Assembly: GCA_025618425.1 (NCBI GenBank)
Contig: CM046845.1
Location: 6,183,577-6,247,576 of the forward strand
Direction of reading: 5' to 3'
Length of the DNA stretch: 64,000 bases
Origin: Heliocidaris tuberculata
Taxonomy: Eukaryota; Echinodermata; Echinoidea; Camarodonta; Echinometridae
Made by a program: the position numbers and the translations under genes. Positions 14,701-30,300 of this stretch are shown piece by piece. The notes below the pieces were generated by a model that was given only the letters and a program-made list of their open reading frames with translations, was not told the origin of the DNA and did no database searches. Within the stretch, counting starts at the first letter, position 1. The number at the start of each line of letters is the position of its first letter.

Positions 14701-17700
14701 AGATTGCAGCCAACCCGAAAGGTAATCTCTATTTCTGGTAATGAAACTGCATTTCTGAAAGAAATTGTCTGGAAAGCTCCGTTTAGACATGACCAACGTA
14801 TAACCCCTGTAAACTACCTGGCACAGTAAAACTTTGTGTGTATGTGAACGGCAAGGGCAATGTTCCAGGGTTAAAATCATAGTCCTGTGCAACAATGGCC
14901 CATGTATCAGGGCCCAGTTTCATAAACCTTGTTATCAATAACAAGTTCCAATAATTGTTATAAGCTACCGAAATCCTTGAAACCGATTGGCTGAGAGCAA
15001 ATTTGTCACAGAAATGGTGCAGTTGTTAATGATAACAAGTTTTATGAAACAGGGTCCAGATGTGAATGTGGATGACATGGTTTGGAGTTCGATTCCCAAC
15101 CACCTACACTAATGTCCTTTGGCAAGACATTTCGCTTTTTTACTTTGAGGCCGCCATCGACATCAAGCAACTTGCTCAAGATGGAGGTCTCCTGCGTTCA
15201 CATATTTTCTTTGTATTTAGAAGTAAATTATTAATGTCTGAAAATGTGTTTATATATTTTCTGTAATATCATATAATTTTGCATCATGCTATTGAATGCA
15301 GAAATAAAAATCAATCAAACCAACAAACAAACAATGATCTACATGTACATTTGCCATTCTCCACCTTGGTATAATAAATGGGTAACTGGTAGGAAGTTAT
15401 TCTTTAAATTCTTTCATAGGGTAGCTGGGTGAAAGCCGTCATGATTTGAGTAATTTCATTGGTGCCTGGAGGATCCCCTGGGATAGATATATGCATTTTA
15501 TAAATTAGGTAGCTATTGTTGTAAGTAATGTTATCCTATCCACAAATTAACCTACACAATTTTTTTAATGATTATACAATACAGGAATGTGAAACACACT
15601 CTGCTTATCTTAGTTGATTTTGACATTTTTTTTTTTTTTAAGTGGCTTATCGTCTCATGTTGGAACAGGCCTTGAAAGTCATTGGGAACTATTTGTTATG
15701 AGTATATTGCTGGTAATGATAATTTTACAAAGCAGGACAAGGGGACGAAGGGATACGAGGCTAAGAAAGAGAATAGATGGGTAGACACAGCAAACATTAT
15801 CTTATCATACACGTATCCTTTGGCGTGATTACTGTCTGCACGTTGGACAAAAGCTTTGTCTGCCAAACACTGATCCCTCAAGATGCGCTATGCTGGGTAA
15901 GCTATCATCCATCATTCATAAGGCCCTGTTCACATGGCAGACCGCCTTAAAAAAGCAAAACGCAGCAGCAAAACAAGAAAATTTTACGAGCAAATGAAGA
16001 GCAAACTGAAAGTGAAAGCAGGCAGTTGCATGTAACATAGACCCCAAAGCATGTGTTACAAGGTGCAGAAATACGAAGCGTACTACGTTGATGTCATTTT
16101 ACTTTGCGGCCAAGGAGATTTTTGAGGCAGTTTACCGTGTCAAATATGAGCGAGGCTTATGATGATTAAAAACCAAAAACAAACCAACTATGCTGGATTT
16201 GACAGTTTGGATTATCTTTGGAATGATGGTAACATAACGTATGGATGATCACATGAAATACGATACCAAATGTTAATGCAGACAATACGTGAGTTTGTCA
16301 AATAAAATTCAGAGCTGTTGCTGTGTTTGTTATTTTCAATACATGAAATTCTTTAAATGTTTATTTAACATTGAAAAATCACACTACAGACTTTCTTTTC
16401 GCCAATGAAAAATAGTATTTGAGAAAATGGAAAAACATCAGGCAGACGCAGATAACCAGACAGCAGAGCAAATATGCAAGTAGGTAGAATAAAGCAGAGA
16501 AACGTATAAGAACACTAGAGGCTCGTTCACATCACATGCAATAAACCGTGGTGGGTTGTTTTAAGTGTAAGTGAACAGCAATGAGGTGAAAAAAAGTAGC
16601 TGCAAGCAAAAAATGTCCTATGTGTACTCACTTATCAAATGTGTGTGATGAGATATAGAAATGTGAGGCACATTATGCTTATTTCGTCTTGGTGGTTTAC
16701 TGCAGCTTACGTGGCAAGGCTTTACCGTCTTTTGTTTTGACCGGTTATGACTGTGTCTCTTTATCTCCCTATCTAAATGCATCTAGACTAATTCGTCCCA
16801 TCTGAGAGGAGCAAACATAAGAACACCTAAAACAACCATCAAGACGGTATATCCGTTGAACTACTTAAGTAAGATAACCCCTGAAGTAGGAACGAAGATA
16901 GAGTAGTCACAGTAGCACATCAGGATAAGCTCTGCTTGATCTCCGTAGACTGAGAAGATTTGAGGCTTTTTAAGGGTAGGGTGTCCATGGAGGAGCAGAC
17001 AAGGTGATGCCCCCTTTTTTTGATTGTATGACAAATGCTCCTACGACAATAGCTATGTTCATAGGGGACTTGTAGTTTCCAAACTTTAAATTAACGAAAC
17101 AACGACTCACTAACAACGACTCACTAACAACGACTCACTAACAACGACAAGGGTTCACATGAGTCCGAAACAACGACGCTCATTGTTCTGAGATTACAAG
17201 TCGACTCAGTTGAGTGTTAGTCATTTAACATAAGCAGAGAGGTCATCGCACGGTCTGTAACTACTAGGAGGACCCCTCGCTGCTTGTGGTTTCGGCATTA
17301 ACCACAAGCTCGCTTGTGGTTCTGGAACTACAAGTAAACTTAAAGTTTCGAAACTACGAGTCCGTTCATATGGTCTGAAACTACAAGTTAACTATAAGAT
17401 AACTTAAAAGTTTCGAAATTACAAGCGAAAGTTAAAGTTTAGCTCCCTTTGTGTGAACCTGACTAATTTGATCAATACCCTGTACTACTCAAATTCCTAA
17501 CTTTAACCTGGGACCCAATCCTAACCTTAAAGGGAAGGTTGAGTTCTGGGAAAGGTAAAATATAATTTGTGAGCTTTCTCATTCTTTTTATGTCAGTTTG
17601 GAAGATTATCATAGTAGAAATGTCACCTGAACAGGATTGATCTTCAAATGCCCTCATACAGTCCGACCTCACTTATCCGAACTTCATTTATCCGACCATC

Positions 17701-20700
17701 TCTATTAACCGGCCCTGTCTTCCAGCCAGTTCGTCATGCAATTCACCCAAAAGCCTTGGAAACAGGAACACCACTGGCAATTTTCTGTTTAATTTTATTT
17801 CATTTCATCTCTTACAAATAAAAAGATCATTTGCAATCATCAACTACACCAAGAAAACATAAATTTTACAGCCAATAGACTGCCCAACCCTATTCATTTG
17901 CATAGAAGATGTACATTTCTCTCATATTCGGCCATTTCACTTATCCGGATGGGTGCCGGTCCCAATGCGGCCGGATAAACGAGGTCGGACTGTATTCAAA
18001 ATATGACAAGAAACGGCTGAAATGTTCGGGCCGAACATTTGTGTGTTGTCCCATATACACATTTCTGTGTGCAGTGCATGTGACTCTCAGCAGGATTGAG
18101 GCAATTTCTTATCATTTTGGTGATTCCAAAACCTTACAGTATACACCAATTCTTATGTGCTGTATGATCAACCTTTCCCAATTGTTTTGAGACAATTTCC
18201 TTCACAATTCAATCTCATGACCAGAACTCAACTTTATCTTTAAACATAACAAAAAAATCCAGTTGCAACTCCATCCCTAAACTATATCTTTCCCATTTTG
18301 AAGTGCAAATAATGGATCATTTATCATTCAATTATCTGGATGTCTTTACCTTTTATATCTCATCTCATATTATTTCCAGATTTCCATATTCAACCCCATT
18401 CCCTACCGTTTCAACATCTGTGAATCTTACATCAAGCCCACAGTTCTCGATCTTTCCCTCTCTCTCTCTCTCTCTCTCTCCCTCTTCGTCCTTCCCATCT
18501 CCTTCTCTCATCCTCTCTTTTATCCTTCTCCTCTCCCTTTCTCCTTTTTCTCTTGAGGTGATCTACAGTGTACACAAGATGATTATTTAGCTAGAAGGGA
18601 CAAATAATATCCGTTGCGAAGCTCCTTGTGTAGCAAAAAATAGAAAGAAAAGAGAACCGGTAAGGAAGAATGAGAGTAGTATCCAGTTGGTTGTCTAATT
18701 ACATGCCCTCGTTGGATGTGCAACTTAAGCAGATTGCAACCCAGACACCATCCCCCGGAACAACCAGACGAAGATGGATCTTCTATTGTCCTCTCTTGTG
18801 TATACAAGGAGGTGACCTGCTCCTCCCAGCCTGTTTTCATTACGGGAAAGCTTGCAAAATGACAAAAATACACCAAAAAGGTTTTTTTCTAACATGGACA
18901 GATTCGTTGCTAAGCTTGTGCTGGGAGTTGAACTCTCATCTTGTGTTTCGCGGATAGGTTGGGATACTCTGCCATAATGTGAATATCGTATCCTGCAGTA
19001 TGAATACAGCCCCTTCTTATAAAAGTTAAATTTGATATATATTTGAAGTTTGAGTTTGGAATAAATGTCGACTTATAGTTTGATATCGATTGCAACTCCT
19101 CATGCAATAAGAGATCGCAACTTTGTGATTGATTGGAGGAGTTGTGACGATCTATCCAGATAAATTGCAACTGAACAGACGAAGCCCGGGAGGAATAATC
19201 ACTTGAGAAGTGTTTGCAAATCTTTGTGCTCATACAACACAATTTATTGATCCTTGAGCCAAAAGTATTAGAAATACTGCATGCTACGATAATCTCTCAG
19301 AGGAAAGTTTGGGAAAATTTGCCAAAATTTGTTTACAGTGTATCTTATAAAATGTTTTAAGTGTGAGAGCGAGAGAATTGACTACAGCATACAGACCTAG
19401 TAAACATTTATGCTTGCACAATAGTGCACGACAATTCATCACTAATGGTTGAGCATGTTGTACACATTTGTGAATCTGACCTGAAGCAGTGTGAAAAATA
19501 CTTTTTCTGTTTATGATAACTCTTTTTGAACCTTTTTCCAATACAAGCAAAATTTCATCACATAGATTTTATGTATTTCATTTTTGTTGTTACCAGAGCT
19601 CTATTTCTGCTTTCCAGAGCTATATCGCACACCGCTCCCAGAGTATTTTTTCACTCATCTGCATGCTCAACAAGACAAGCAGCTTTTGGGGGAAATTTTT
19701 CTACAATGTATTTGTCATTCTGGGATGGTGTGAACCGCGGCCACGGAACCCAGCTGATGGAATGATCTTCCCAATGTCTCGATAATGAAAACATATCCGA
19801 TGACTTCTGGAGTCCCTGGGGGTTGTCTGGGAGGTGCGATTCTTTGTGCATTCATCAAAACAAAACATCGCAAAGCAACAGATAGGTGGTGAGGACGAGC
19901 TCAAAAACCTCCTTTCTTTTCACTCCATCTCTTCCCAGTCAAAGGATACATCACAATAGTGTGTTTTTTGTCAGTTTTCTTACAATCTATACATTTTCTT
20001 GTCTCTGCTGAATTGCCTGGCAGTGCTTCAATCCATCAACATACAAACCTGCAGGGACCTGAAGAAATGTTCAATGTCTTAATCACTTTCTATACTTACA
20101 AGAACATGAAAAGAAAGAAAAAATTCCATGGCTGAACCTACGTGTAGCACTACATTCTTGATTAAGCATTCAACTCAGGTGGGATACACACACTTCACAA
20201 GGCACTCCATCTAACATTTGATGTCCTTTTAAAAGATGCTGGGAGTTTTTAGTTTTCTTTTATTTTGAACTGTTGGACAAACGATACAATATGCAGCACA
20301 ATTTCCCAATGAGCTCTGATAAATGTTTAAACCTTAAACATAATAAACTCATTTCTACCATGGACCTGCCCTGTAAAAATATTCAGGTAACATAATTTCT
20401 ATTATCTTACCCTCTTGGAAGACTACCAAAGCTACTTGTTTGAATTAAATGGAAAGATCAGTCCACATAAAATTTCATATCAATCACATTAATTCTATTA
20501 ACAGTCTGAAATGTAAACTTGTAAAAATCTAGATTACTGAACAAAATTTCTGTCTTATCAGAAGCAACTGCCAAAGTCTCGTTTTGTCCAAACATTAAAG
20601 GGGGAAACTTACTACACTTCACATCTCATTTTATGATATATTGGTACATTTCTACTTCCAATGTTAAAAAAAAACCCCAAACATTTTTGTTCTTGGAACA

Positions 20701-23700
20701 TCCTTCTGCATTTTCTCTAGGAAAATGAGATTTCCTGAAGGTACATTACTCTTTACTTACATGTAGTTTTTCACTGCTGACTCCACAGCTAAATAAACTT
20801 ATCTGCTACATTGTCTGTTGAGAGTAAAAAGGGCATTAACTCTGTGTTACAGTATGAATCAATGGCCTTCTGGCTCTCAGCAGCAGACGATGCAAGTGAT
20901 ATCAGTTTGATCATGAGTTCCCTCTGGCTATACCTTACCATTGGGAGATACCTTGGTGTGATTAAGCTTGAATTGATTGAAAGTTTGCTGTTTGAGGATT
21001 GGTATAATGAAAATGGACGTTCCTCCATGATGAGAAGAACCCCAACGGCAAGAGGATTGACTTGTTGAGATGGCTGTATGAAATGGACTAGGAGCTTGTT
21101 CACATGTGCTTGATTGGTTAAGGGTCAGCATTTTGTCCGTCCGTGACAATGAATATTTTATGGATGTAATTTTAGTAGACCACCATGGCAACCAAATTTT
21201 ATCAAATTTGAACTCCTTAAGTAATCCCCTTCACAATGAAACATAAAATTGCTCTCTTTGATTATTATCTACAGGCCTTCAAACTTTAAAAATTAGTCAA
21301 ATGTCCATCCATGAATAACTGATCAGGCTTTTGCTGTGTAAAAACTATTTTTCTGTTCCTGTGAGCACTTTTTGAATCTAGTGTTGCATAAGTGCAATTT
21401 TTTCATTGTATCGATTCTTATGTATTTTATCTATTTATTCATTTCCTTTTTTGAGAGCTCTCTTTCAGTTTACAACAGCTCTTTTAGAGCTTTTTAGAGC
21501 TTTTTAGAGCTTTTCAGAGCTAAATCACTGACTGCATCTGTTTTTTTGCTGGTCTATACTAGCCAGGTTCATATTTAGATTCTGTGTCTTCATCTTATCT
21601 AAGCTGTAGTTCCCAAGGAGACAATTTCCTGCACCTTCAACACAATCAAAATTTTGAGAATATTCCCACTAATTGATAAAAGGAAGATTTGATGTGTTCC
21701 TAATTTTTATTCTCATTGAAATAGTCCACAGATCTTGAGAATATTCCCTGGATAATAAAAAGAGTCACTTGCACTGGTTACATTTCACAGAGATGTTCTA
21801 AGGAAATTTCATTTCGCATTTCACTTTCGAATACATTATTTTCTAGAAGAAAGCAACAGTGCAAACCAGGCTTATGAGGGATATCTTGAAAGATAAACTT
21901 GAGTATCGGTCGTGCGATAACATTGTGAAAGAAACTGTCTGGAAGCAACTGGGAAAGAAACTGTCTGGAAGCAACTGGGAAAGAAACTGTCTGGAAGCAA
22001 CTGGGAAAGAAATTGTCTGGAAGCAATTGGGAAAGAAACTGTCTGGAAGCAACTGGGAAAGAAACTGTCTGGAAGCTGGGAAAGAAACTGTCTGGAAGCA
22101 ACTGGGAAAGAAACTGTCTGGAAGCAACTGGGAAAGAAACTGTCTGGAAGCAACTGGGAAAGAAACTGTCTGGAAGCAACTGGGAAAGAAACTGTCTGGA
22201 AGCAACTGGGAAAGAAACTGTCTGGAAGCAACTGGGAAAGAAACTGTCTGGAAGCAACTGGGAAAGAAACTGTCTGGAAGCAACTGGGAAAGAAATTATC
22301 TGGAAGCAACTGGGAAAGAAACTGTCTGGAAGCAACTGGGAAAGAAATTGTCTGGAAGCAACTGGAAAAGAAACTGTCTAGAAGCAACTGGGAAAGAAAC
22401 TGTCTGGAAGCAACTGGGAAAGAAACTGTCTGGAAGCAACTGGGAAAGAAACTGTCTGGAAGCAACTGGGAAAGAAACTGTCTGGAAGCAACTGGGAAAG
22501 AAACTGTCTGGAAGCAACTGGGAAAGAAACTGTCTGGAAGCAACTTGGACAGGTTGGTTACGTAGTATATATTATGTTTACCAAGAGGTTTTAAAATCAT
22601 TACAATGATAAGAAATTGACTCAATCTTGCGGAAGACTACACACGCATGTATGAGAGTTTGGTCCAAACAATTCAGCTATTTCTCATCATATTTTGAATA
22701 TGAGGGCTATTGAACAGCAATCCTTTCCAGGAGTCATTTCTACTATGGTATTCTTCCAGACTGACACAAAGAGAATGAGATAGCCTGCAATTATTTTCCC
22801 CCTTTACCAGAACCCAACGTTCTCTATAAATAGAAAAACTATGGATACAGTCTGAAGATATCACCAAGTAGGGTCTACTCAATGGAGGAGAAACAAATAA
22901 TTCAGTTCCATTGATTCAAAATGGCAGTCTGTCACGCTCTTGCTGTTTCTCATGCTTGATTGAAAACTGGATTGAGGAACATTTCAAAATGCTTTCCAGA
23001 CTCAAATTGCTTTTTCAGATGGTGTTAGCACATTAAGAATCAAAGAATTGTCATCTCTTGCTAATCTTAAGCAATCACTATTCTCAGGCAAAAGAAATTT
23101 GATAGTGCAACCAGACACTTCTTAATGGCTTTGTCACTTAAATAAAGCAAAGTGTAAAATTAGTGTATTTTAAACAGTTTGGCAACAAAGTTGTATTATT
23201 TCGCAAATTTCAAGAAAAACTTCACTATTTTGATGTCATGGTGACAAGATTGATCCAGGTCATATTGCATAACATTTCTTCCTCTCTCTCAACATCTGTT
23301 TTCTTGTACAGTAATACATTTAGGCACATTCCAAATTCTCGTTTTTTCTAACACAAGAAAAGTTTGCTTATAGTCAAGCTTATTCCTTTGATGACATTTT
23401 AGTCAGTTCCCACTTTGAGATTCAAATAAAGAATACTGTGTGGAACTTGCTATCATCAAAGTTCTTGAGATAAGATTTCATTACTTTTCAAACCTGAAAA
23501 AGTGTATGCTGTAGGCAGATTCTTTGAAGTAAATTTATACTACCCAACAATACTACCTTGTTGAAAAAAAAACATATATAAAATCAAATCAAATCATATA
23601 AAATCAAATAAAATTGAATCAAATCAAATCAAATCAAATCAATTCAACTCAATTCGTATGTATTCTTATGCATAAATTTTAATCACAATAATCTTTAGTT

Positions 23701-24336
23701 GCCTTGCCAAGTCAGGATTACGATACAAGCAAAACCTCCAGATCACTCCTTGCTTCAGATTCCCACTATCTCAGCAAAGTTTGTCTGGGACAGACAAAAT
23801 GAATCCAGAGCTTAACTTTAGAATAATCTTCCTCCTAATGTGAACTTGGCTCCTCTATTGCTATATTCAAGAAATGACTAGAAACTTATTTTAACTGCCA
23901 TTTCAGTAAATTACCGTAATCCCTTTCTGTTCCCTTTCTCTGCATATATAGAGGCAGTGCCAAATAGAGATACAAGTTGATGTAATCCCCTGAAAATTGC
24001 AAGCTGTAATCACCTCTTTGATGGTACAATAAATGACATATCAATCTCTCATCTTTTTTTAAAAAGGATATCTAAGATGAATATTATGATTTTTATGTCA
24101 CAGTCTTTTGTCGTGGATTGGCATACAAGGAAAAAAAAAAGAAGAAAAAAAAAAAAAAGAGAAAAAGAATAATGCAGATATTTTTACATTGACAGAGCAT
24201 CGAGAGAAAAAAGAAGTGAGCCCTGCTTTCGGGTTTTTAGTTAATGCCCGTCTCCGAAAAGATGGCCAAAAGGGGGGAAATGTAATTGATTTTCATGTCA
24301 TTGTCCTCCATCATGCATGTAAACAGTGGGTGAGAC

Positions 24337-24371
<35 letters not shown>

Positions 24372-27300
24372 TGAGAGGAGAGAGAGAGAGAGTGAGAGGG
24401 AGAGGGGAGGAAGATGAGAGAGAGAGAAAAAATTTTGTAATGTGAACTAAATCATCCTGTCAATTGTTTTTGTTTTACAATCTATTACTCACAGAACCTA
24501 TTCACACTTGAACAATTAGACTGATATTGATGGACTCATATAACTTTGCTATACTAAGAATATACACCCTTCTAACAAAAGTAATGGGAAAAAAAGACAA
24601 ATTACCAATAATACAAGTAGGTTGGTTCAAGCTAGTCATAATAGAATGCTCAAGTATATCAACAGAAAAGTGTTTTTGTAGCGTTTCAGTGTACACCATT
24701 ATACATGAGCCTTTCTCCCAATGCTTTTATACAATTTTTACTTCTTCCCACTTTCTATTATAGAATCATATGAAATAGGAAAACACCTCTAAATTATTTC
24801 AAAGGTCTATTTTGCGTATTTTCTTATTTTATACCTTCCACTTTATCTTTTTTCCCCCCCTTCTTTCATACTCCTTCGGTACCTCTTCCAAATATCGGAT
24901 TGTCAATGAACTTTATCCTTGTACATGTACATGAATATTGAAATTTGAAAGCAATGAATTCGGAACAAGAAATACATTTAGAAAATGAGTCAGACAGACT
25001 CCACTAGACCGCATCTTTTCCCTCGATTACCAGTGGAAAGCAAAATGATTTGGCTTTATTTCAGGGTGTGGTTTTCCAGCTTCAGTACATTCTCTCGGGA
25101 ATTGGGGGAGCGTAATTGAAGGGAGGAAGGAAGGAGAAAGTGAAATAAGATATAAATCACAGACGATATTAACCAATATTTTCATATCTGGTGAGTCACA
25201 CATAAAAATCATTCATGTTCTTTCGTCGGTCAGTGAACCTACAGATATAGCTAGAGGAGAAAGCCTCCAGGCAAGACAGATATTAAAACAAGAACGAAGG
25301 GGATGATCTAAGGAAAAATTGAAAAAAAAAGAGAGGCAGGAGAAAAGAAAGACAGTGAGAGAAAGAGAGAGGGAGAGGAAGGGAGAGGGAGGGAGAGAGA
25401 GAAAGGAGAAAGGAAAGGAGGGGAGAGAGATAGGGAGAGAGATAGGGAGAGAGGGAGAGATAGGAAGGGAGGGAGAGATAGGAAGGGAGGGAGAGAGAAA
25501 GGAAGACAGAGAGTAAAAGACAAAGAACAACAGTGGTAGAGAGATAATGAGAGATGAAAAGAAAGGATAAATCATGATAGATATTCATTACCAATTAGAT
25601 AATCGAATGATGAATGCAAGGAAAAGGAAAAGATACGTGTGGTACTGTATGGAAGGATAGAAATTTGCAAAATATATCAGAAATGGTGGAGGCGATACAG
25701 AGAGAGAGAGAGAGAGAGAGAGTGACAAAGAGATAGAGAGAGAGTACACAAACAGCGAGATGGACAATTTATAGAAAGGAGAACATAGTATGCCTCAAGT
25801 CAGAGAGTACCAAGAAAGACCCAGTATAAATTCTGGGATAAAAATGTGAATACTGTAATAGATGGTTAATACCAGGTAAACGATATTCACATAAAATACA
25901 TTGACAAATGCTATAAAAGAGGCCAGGGCCCCCATTTCATAAAACTTGTTATCAATAAACAAGTTACAATAAATGTTATAAGCTACTGAAATCCTTGAAT
26001 CTGATTGGCTGAGAGCGAATTTGTTATAGAAATGAGGCATTTGTTATTGATAACAAGTTTTATGAAACAGGGCCCAGGAAGGGAAAAGCTGTAATTAAAA
26101 TAATCAAGCACATATCATGAATTTGCAATTTATCTTTAGAAATGCCAAACAGACATAAAATTGAGGGTTATGCCTTGATCATGACTGCATTTTGATTTTG
26201 TGGAGGCTCATGGGATCAGACAGTTCCATCTCCACTTACATGTAATTTCTTATCCTTTAATTCAAGACATATCATAGCCTTAGGGCATAATGACTGAAGC
26301 AATTATTAACTTGATGTATGATAACATCACGCCATTTTCTGCTTTCTAAAATGGCAGCAAGTAAGGCTCAAGAGAGAATCTGTAATGAAGGAAATTATCC
26401 GCCGATATCTCTCGCTCTCTTTCTTTCTTATATCTCCTCTCTCTATCTTCAGGGGGATGTTTAGTTTTCCTTCCAGGTTGGTGAATGAACTTCAATATAT
26501 ATAATTTACTTCCATTAAATTCCCCCCCTTTTTTTTTTTACAACATCCATTCCTCTCTCTCTTCCTTTCTTGTAACTCCCCCTCTCTCTCTTGTACATTT
26601 TTTAAAAACATCATCCATTCCCCTCTCTTCTCTTCTCTTCTTTACCCTCCTCTCTTATACCCCTCCTCTCTGTCTGTCTTGTAAATCAACTTCCCTCTTT
26701 TTCCGTCTTTCTTGATCCTCCCGCCTTCTATCTTCCTTTCCTGCACCCTCCTCGATCTCTCTTTCATGTACTCTCTCTTTCTCTTTCTCTCTTCCGGTCA
26801 TGTACCTTCCCGCCTCTCTCATCCTTTCTTACACCTCCACTCCATGTTTTCAGGGGATGTTCATTCTTCCTTCAGGGTGGGTGGTGAATGAACTTCAAAT
26901 TCTTTTACTTCCCCTTTAAAATTCGCTTTCATGATATATCTTCTTCTCTCTTTCTCTCACTCTAGGCATTTCCCCTCCCCCAAAGCTTTCAATTCTACCA
27001 CTTCTTTTGGTTTACAATGTCTTGCTGCTGCAAACGGTTCCCTGGTAATCATTTTTCTCTTTGCTGTAGTCAAACACAGTACATGTATGTTATTTGAGGT
27101 GTTAGGGTATAATTGACATCATCTTGTGTAAGTCGGTCTGCTCTTTTTCACAGGAGTCCTATTTTTTACAATATGAAAGAGTGACAATGGGTTTGTCTTT
27201 AACTTCACCAGAAGGGTGTCAAATTGAATAATTTCATTCCAGACGGGCACTAATTTGATCTAAATCATATTTATGCCTCCCTGCTTCATCATATTTTTAA

Positions 27301-30300
27301 ACAAATTGCTACAACGAGCTAAAACGCTTCTCGCTCTCATCAGACGATACGGTTAACCCCTAAAACAACCATGTTGATGAACATATATTTATCGTTGGTC
27401 GAAAAAGGGCACAACAGCCATAGACAATACATGGTCATTATTCAAGTTCTTTCAGAAAGGTGACTGTCTTTAATAAAGAGCATGTTCTGCCCTGTCTTAC
27501 AGATGTACTTTGCATTGCTAATTACATGCTACTTTCCCCCTGGGTCTCCAGAGTGCCAGAGTGTTGAATGAGAGCGTTTGTGTAATGCTACGTAAACCTG
27601 CAGCCCAGTGCAAGCCACCACTGCTTATGTTTTTAAAAATTATTCCATGTTCTCTCCGACTACAGCCACCATCTGCCTGTTTGTTTTTAAATATCATATG
27701 ACATTTGTCTTGCTCAGACTGAAATTGGCCAATCCCGCCCGTGTTCCTGCCCTAGTCTGCTAGCACAGGCTCAATTATGGAATTAGGCATTGCAACAGAA
27801 AGGCAATTGAGGCTTGATCAGGGACTAGCTAAGCACTAACTGGTGCAGATATCCAGAACTGAATTAAAAGAATTGTATTTACCAAAAATATTAACAATTG
27901 ACAGACATTGATGAGGGACAGTATTAAATGAAGTGCCTGATTGCAGCAGAGGTAGGCTAAGCTTGAGTTAAATCAACATATATCTTTCAATTTTTGATGA
28001 ACACATAAAGTTCTGCATGTATTCATTATTCACGATCTGAAAGTCTGAATTTTGTTGAACAAGATGTAAAATGTTGTTTCGTCATATGTTGCATCAATTA
28101 AATCTTGCTTTGTCATATACTCTACAGGAAAAATGCTTTGCACTAAAAAACTCATGTAAATTATATAGTTCATAAGAGGCTGATGGTGAGCTGTCAGTAT
28201 AATACATGGACCATCAATGGGTTCCAACACTTCATAGAAAAATAAATTCCATGACTTTTGGCCATTTCCTCCTTATCATGACATGTCCAAGCCTAAGAAA
28301 CATGTTTTCAAAGTTTTCCATGACCGTGTGAGCCCTGGGCCCTGTTTCATAAAACTTGTGATCAATGACAAGTTGCAATATAAACTGTTATATGCCACTA
28401 AAATCCTTGCATCTGACTGGCTGAAAGCAAATTTGTAGTAAAAATCACTGATGAAACGCCCCCCCCCCCAGTGGTGTTTTCAGGCCGGCCGTGTGTGAGG
28501 TAATCATTAATCAAGATGTCTAGACACATCCATTACATCACTGCATGAAAGATGCAACCCAGATTTGAACCAAGGTCAGTGAAACAAGAACACCACAGAG
28601 CCAACCACTAGACCAACTCAAACAGCACCAGCTATAACAGAGGTCTGAGGAAGCTAGTAGCACACCAAGCAAAAGCTCACCCAAAACAGGTAACTTTTGA
28701 CTGGTTGTGGAAAAAGAACTTTTCATCCACCCACATCTCCTGGTGAAAACTACACTACACAGGTAAATGTAAATACAGCCTTTATTATCGCAACCATACA
28801 AATATTTTTATTTTAAGTGCAAGAGCATGTGCCTCTAATCCACTAACTACCCCCACCATCTCTGTTTCTAATGATATCTTTCAATTCTGCAGCTGAATGA
28901 AATCGAGTGGGGCTTAATGCACTGTCTAGCCAAGCGCTAATCTGTCACTTAGGGCCATTCTAATTTTAGCTCCTCCTATTTTCCTTCTGTCTTTCATATT
29001 TTTTGGTCCTTTGACCTCCACCTCACTAATCTTGTTACATCAAATCATTTATGCAGACCCTCTGTATGGTACACGTGGAGCAAATATTTCAAGCCCCATT
29101 TTCACAGATGGAACAAGTTCCTCAATATATCCAGATTTTACCAATCAAGGAAATGTAATTTGGACATTCATAGACAGGTTTAAAAAAAAAAAATATATAT
29201 ATATATATGAGAGTGCAGGAAATTGACCTCCTAGGAATTGATGCCAGGGCATGTCAAAAAACCCTGAAAAGACACTAGAGCCACTAAAGCTACTTGTGAA
29301 AACGGGGCCAAACATTCTCTGAAACACAACACAAAATTAGTCACTCCTACACATCTGACAATCAGCTTTGGGTCATCCTGTTGCACGTTTCTCCATCAAC
29401 ACATCTGACCAGTCTATCTGCACGACCATGAACAAATTAAACGCTTCAAATCTAATGGCGACCTCGGACGACGCACGTTGATGGATGGTTGCCGAACCAG
29501 GGAGGCTTATGGCAAACCCATTTGAATTCATACCTGACAAATTGAGGAAATTTTCATTTTCCTTCCCAGAAGACCTCATTTACCAATGAGATGTCAGTAC
29601 TGCATGTCACTACTGAATCCAATAGTACAAGTGACATTTAAAGCATTTTTTGTCTAAAAAGACAAAATAACATTTTGGGCCTGTGCAAAAGTGATAAACT
29701 CTCATTTTGATGAAAGATTAAATCAACATGGTAATATCACAGGTACTAAAATTGTAAAGGTTACTTAAGCTTAAAATCTTCAGTCCAGACATGCACTGAA
29801 AATTCTGAATATTACAAGTACAGCTTGTGACAAGATTTTGTCATTTTGGGGAGAGTTCATTTGTACTAGCTATAGAATGTTTCTTTTTAAATGATGAAAG
29901 TATGAAACTGCATGCTAAGTGGATCCTCTAGACTGATTCATTTTGCAGAACACTGTAACACTCACAGCAGCAGAAACATGGGGCCTCAAAAAGATTTTGA
30001 AAACCTGATTCCATGAATAGTGTAGAAAGTCAAGTAAATCAGAACAGTATGAGAAGAAGCAAGCAATTTAACTCTGGAAACTCCAAAGTAATTTTAGAAT
30101 ACCATAAAACCAGGAACTTTTACAAATTTTGCTTTTGATCTAAAAATAATGACACTAAATTTTGCAATTCGCAATTCAAGTCTCTTGCTGCATAAAAACA
30201 TTAATAATGTGTAGAAGTTACTTTGTTCTACAGTAACTTCCAAAAAGCAGAACAATAGTTAAAGGTAATGTAGCATTTTGGTAAGCCCTCAAAAACTTCT

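Noticed and set aside
21927..22544. CRISPR-like array
   Set aside because: The repeats follow each other directly with no spacers, and the genome is eukaryotic.
21859..22624. ORFs of about 250 residues on both strands
   Set aside because: They are the translation of a 26-bp tandem array without stop codons; the same peptide pattern appears in several frames.
25213..25594. Ser/Leu/Pro-rich and Arg/Glu-rich ORFs
   Set aside because: They translate a GA-rich low-complexity tract.
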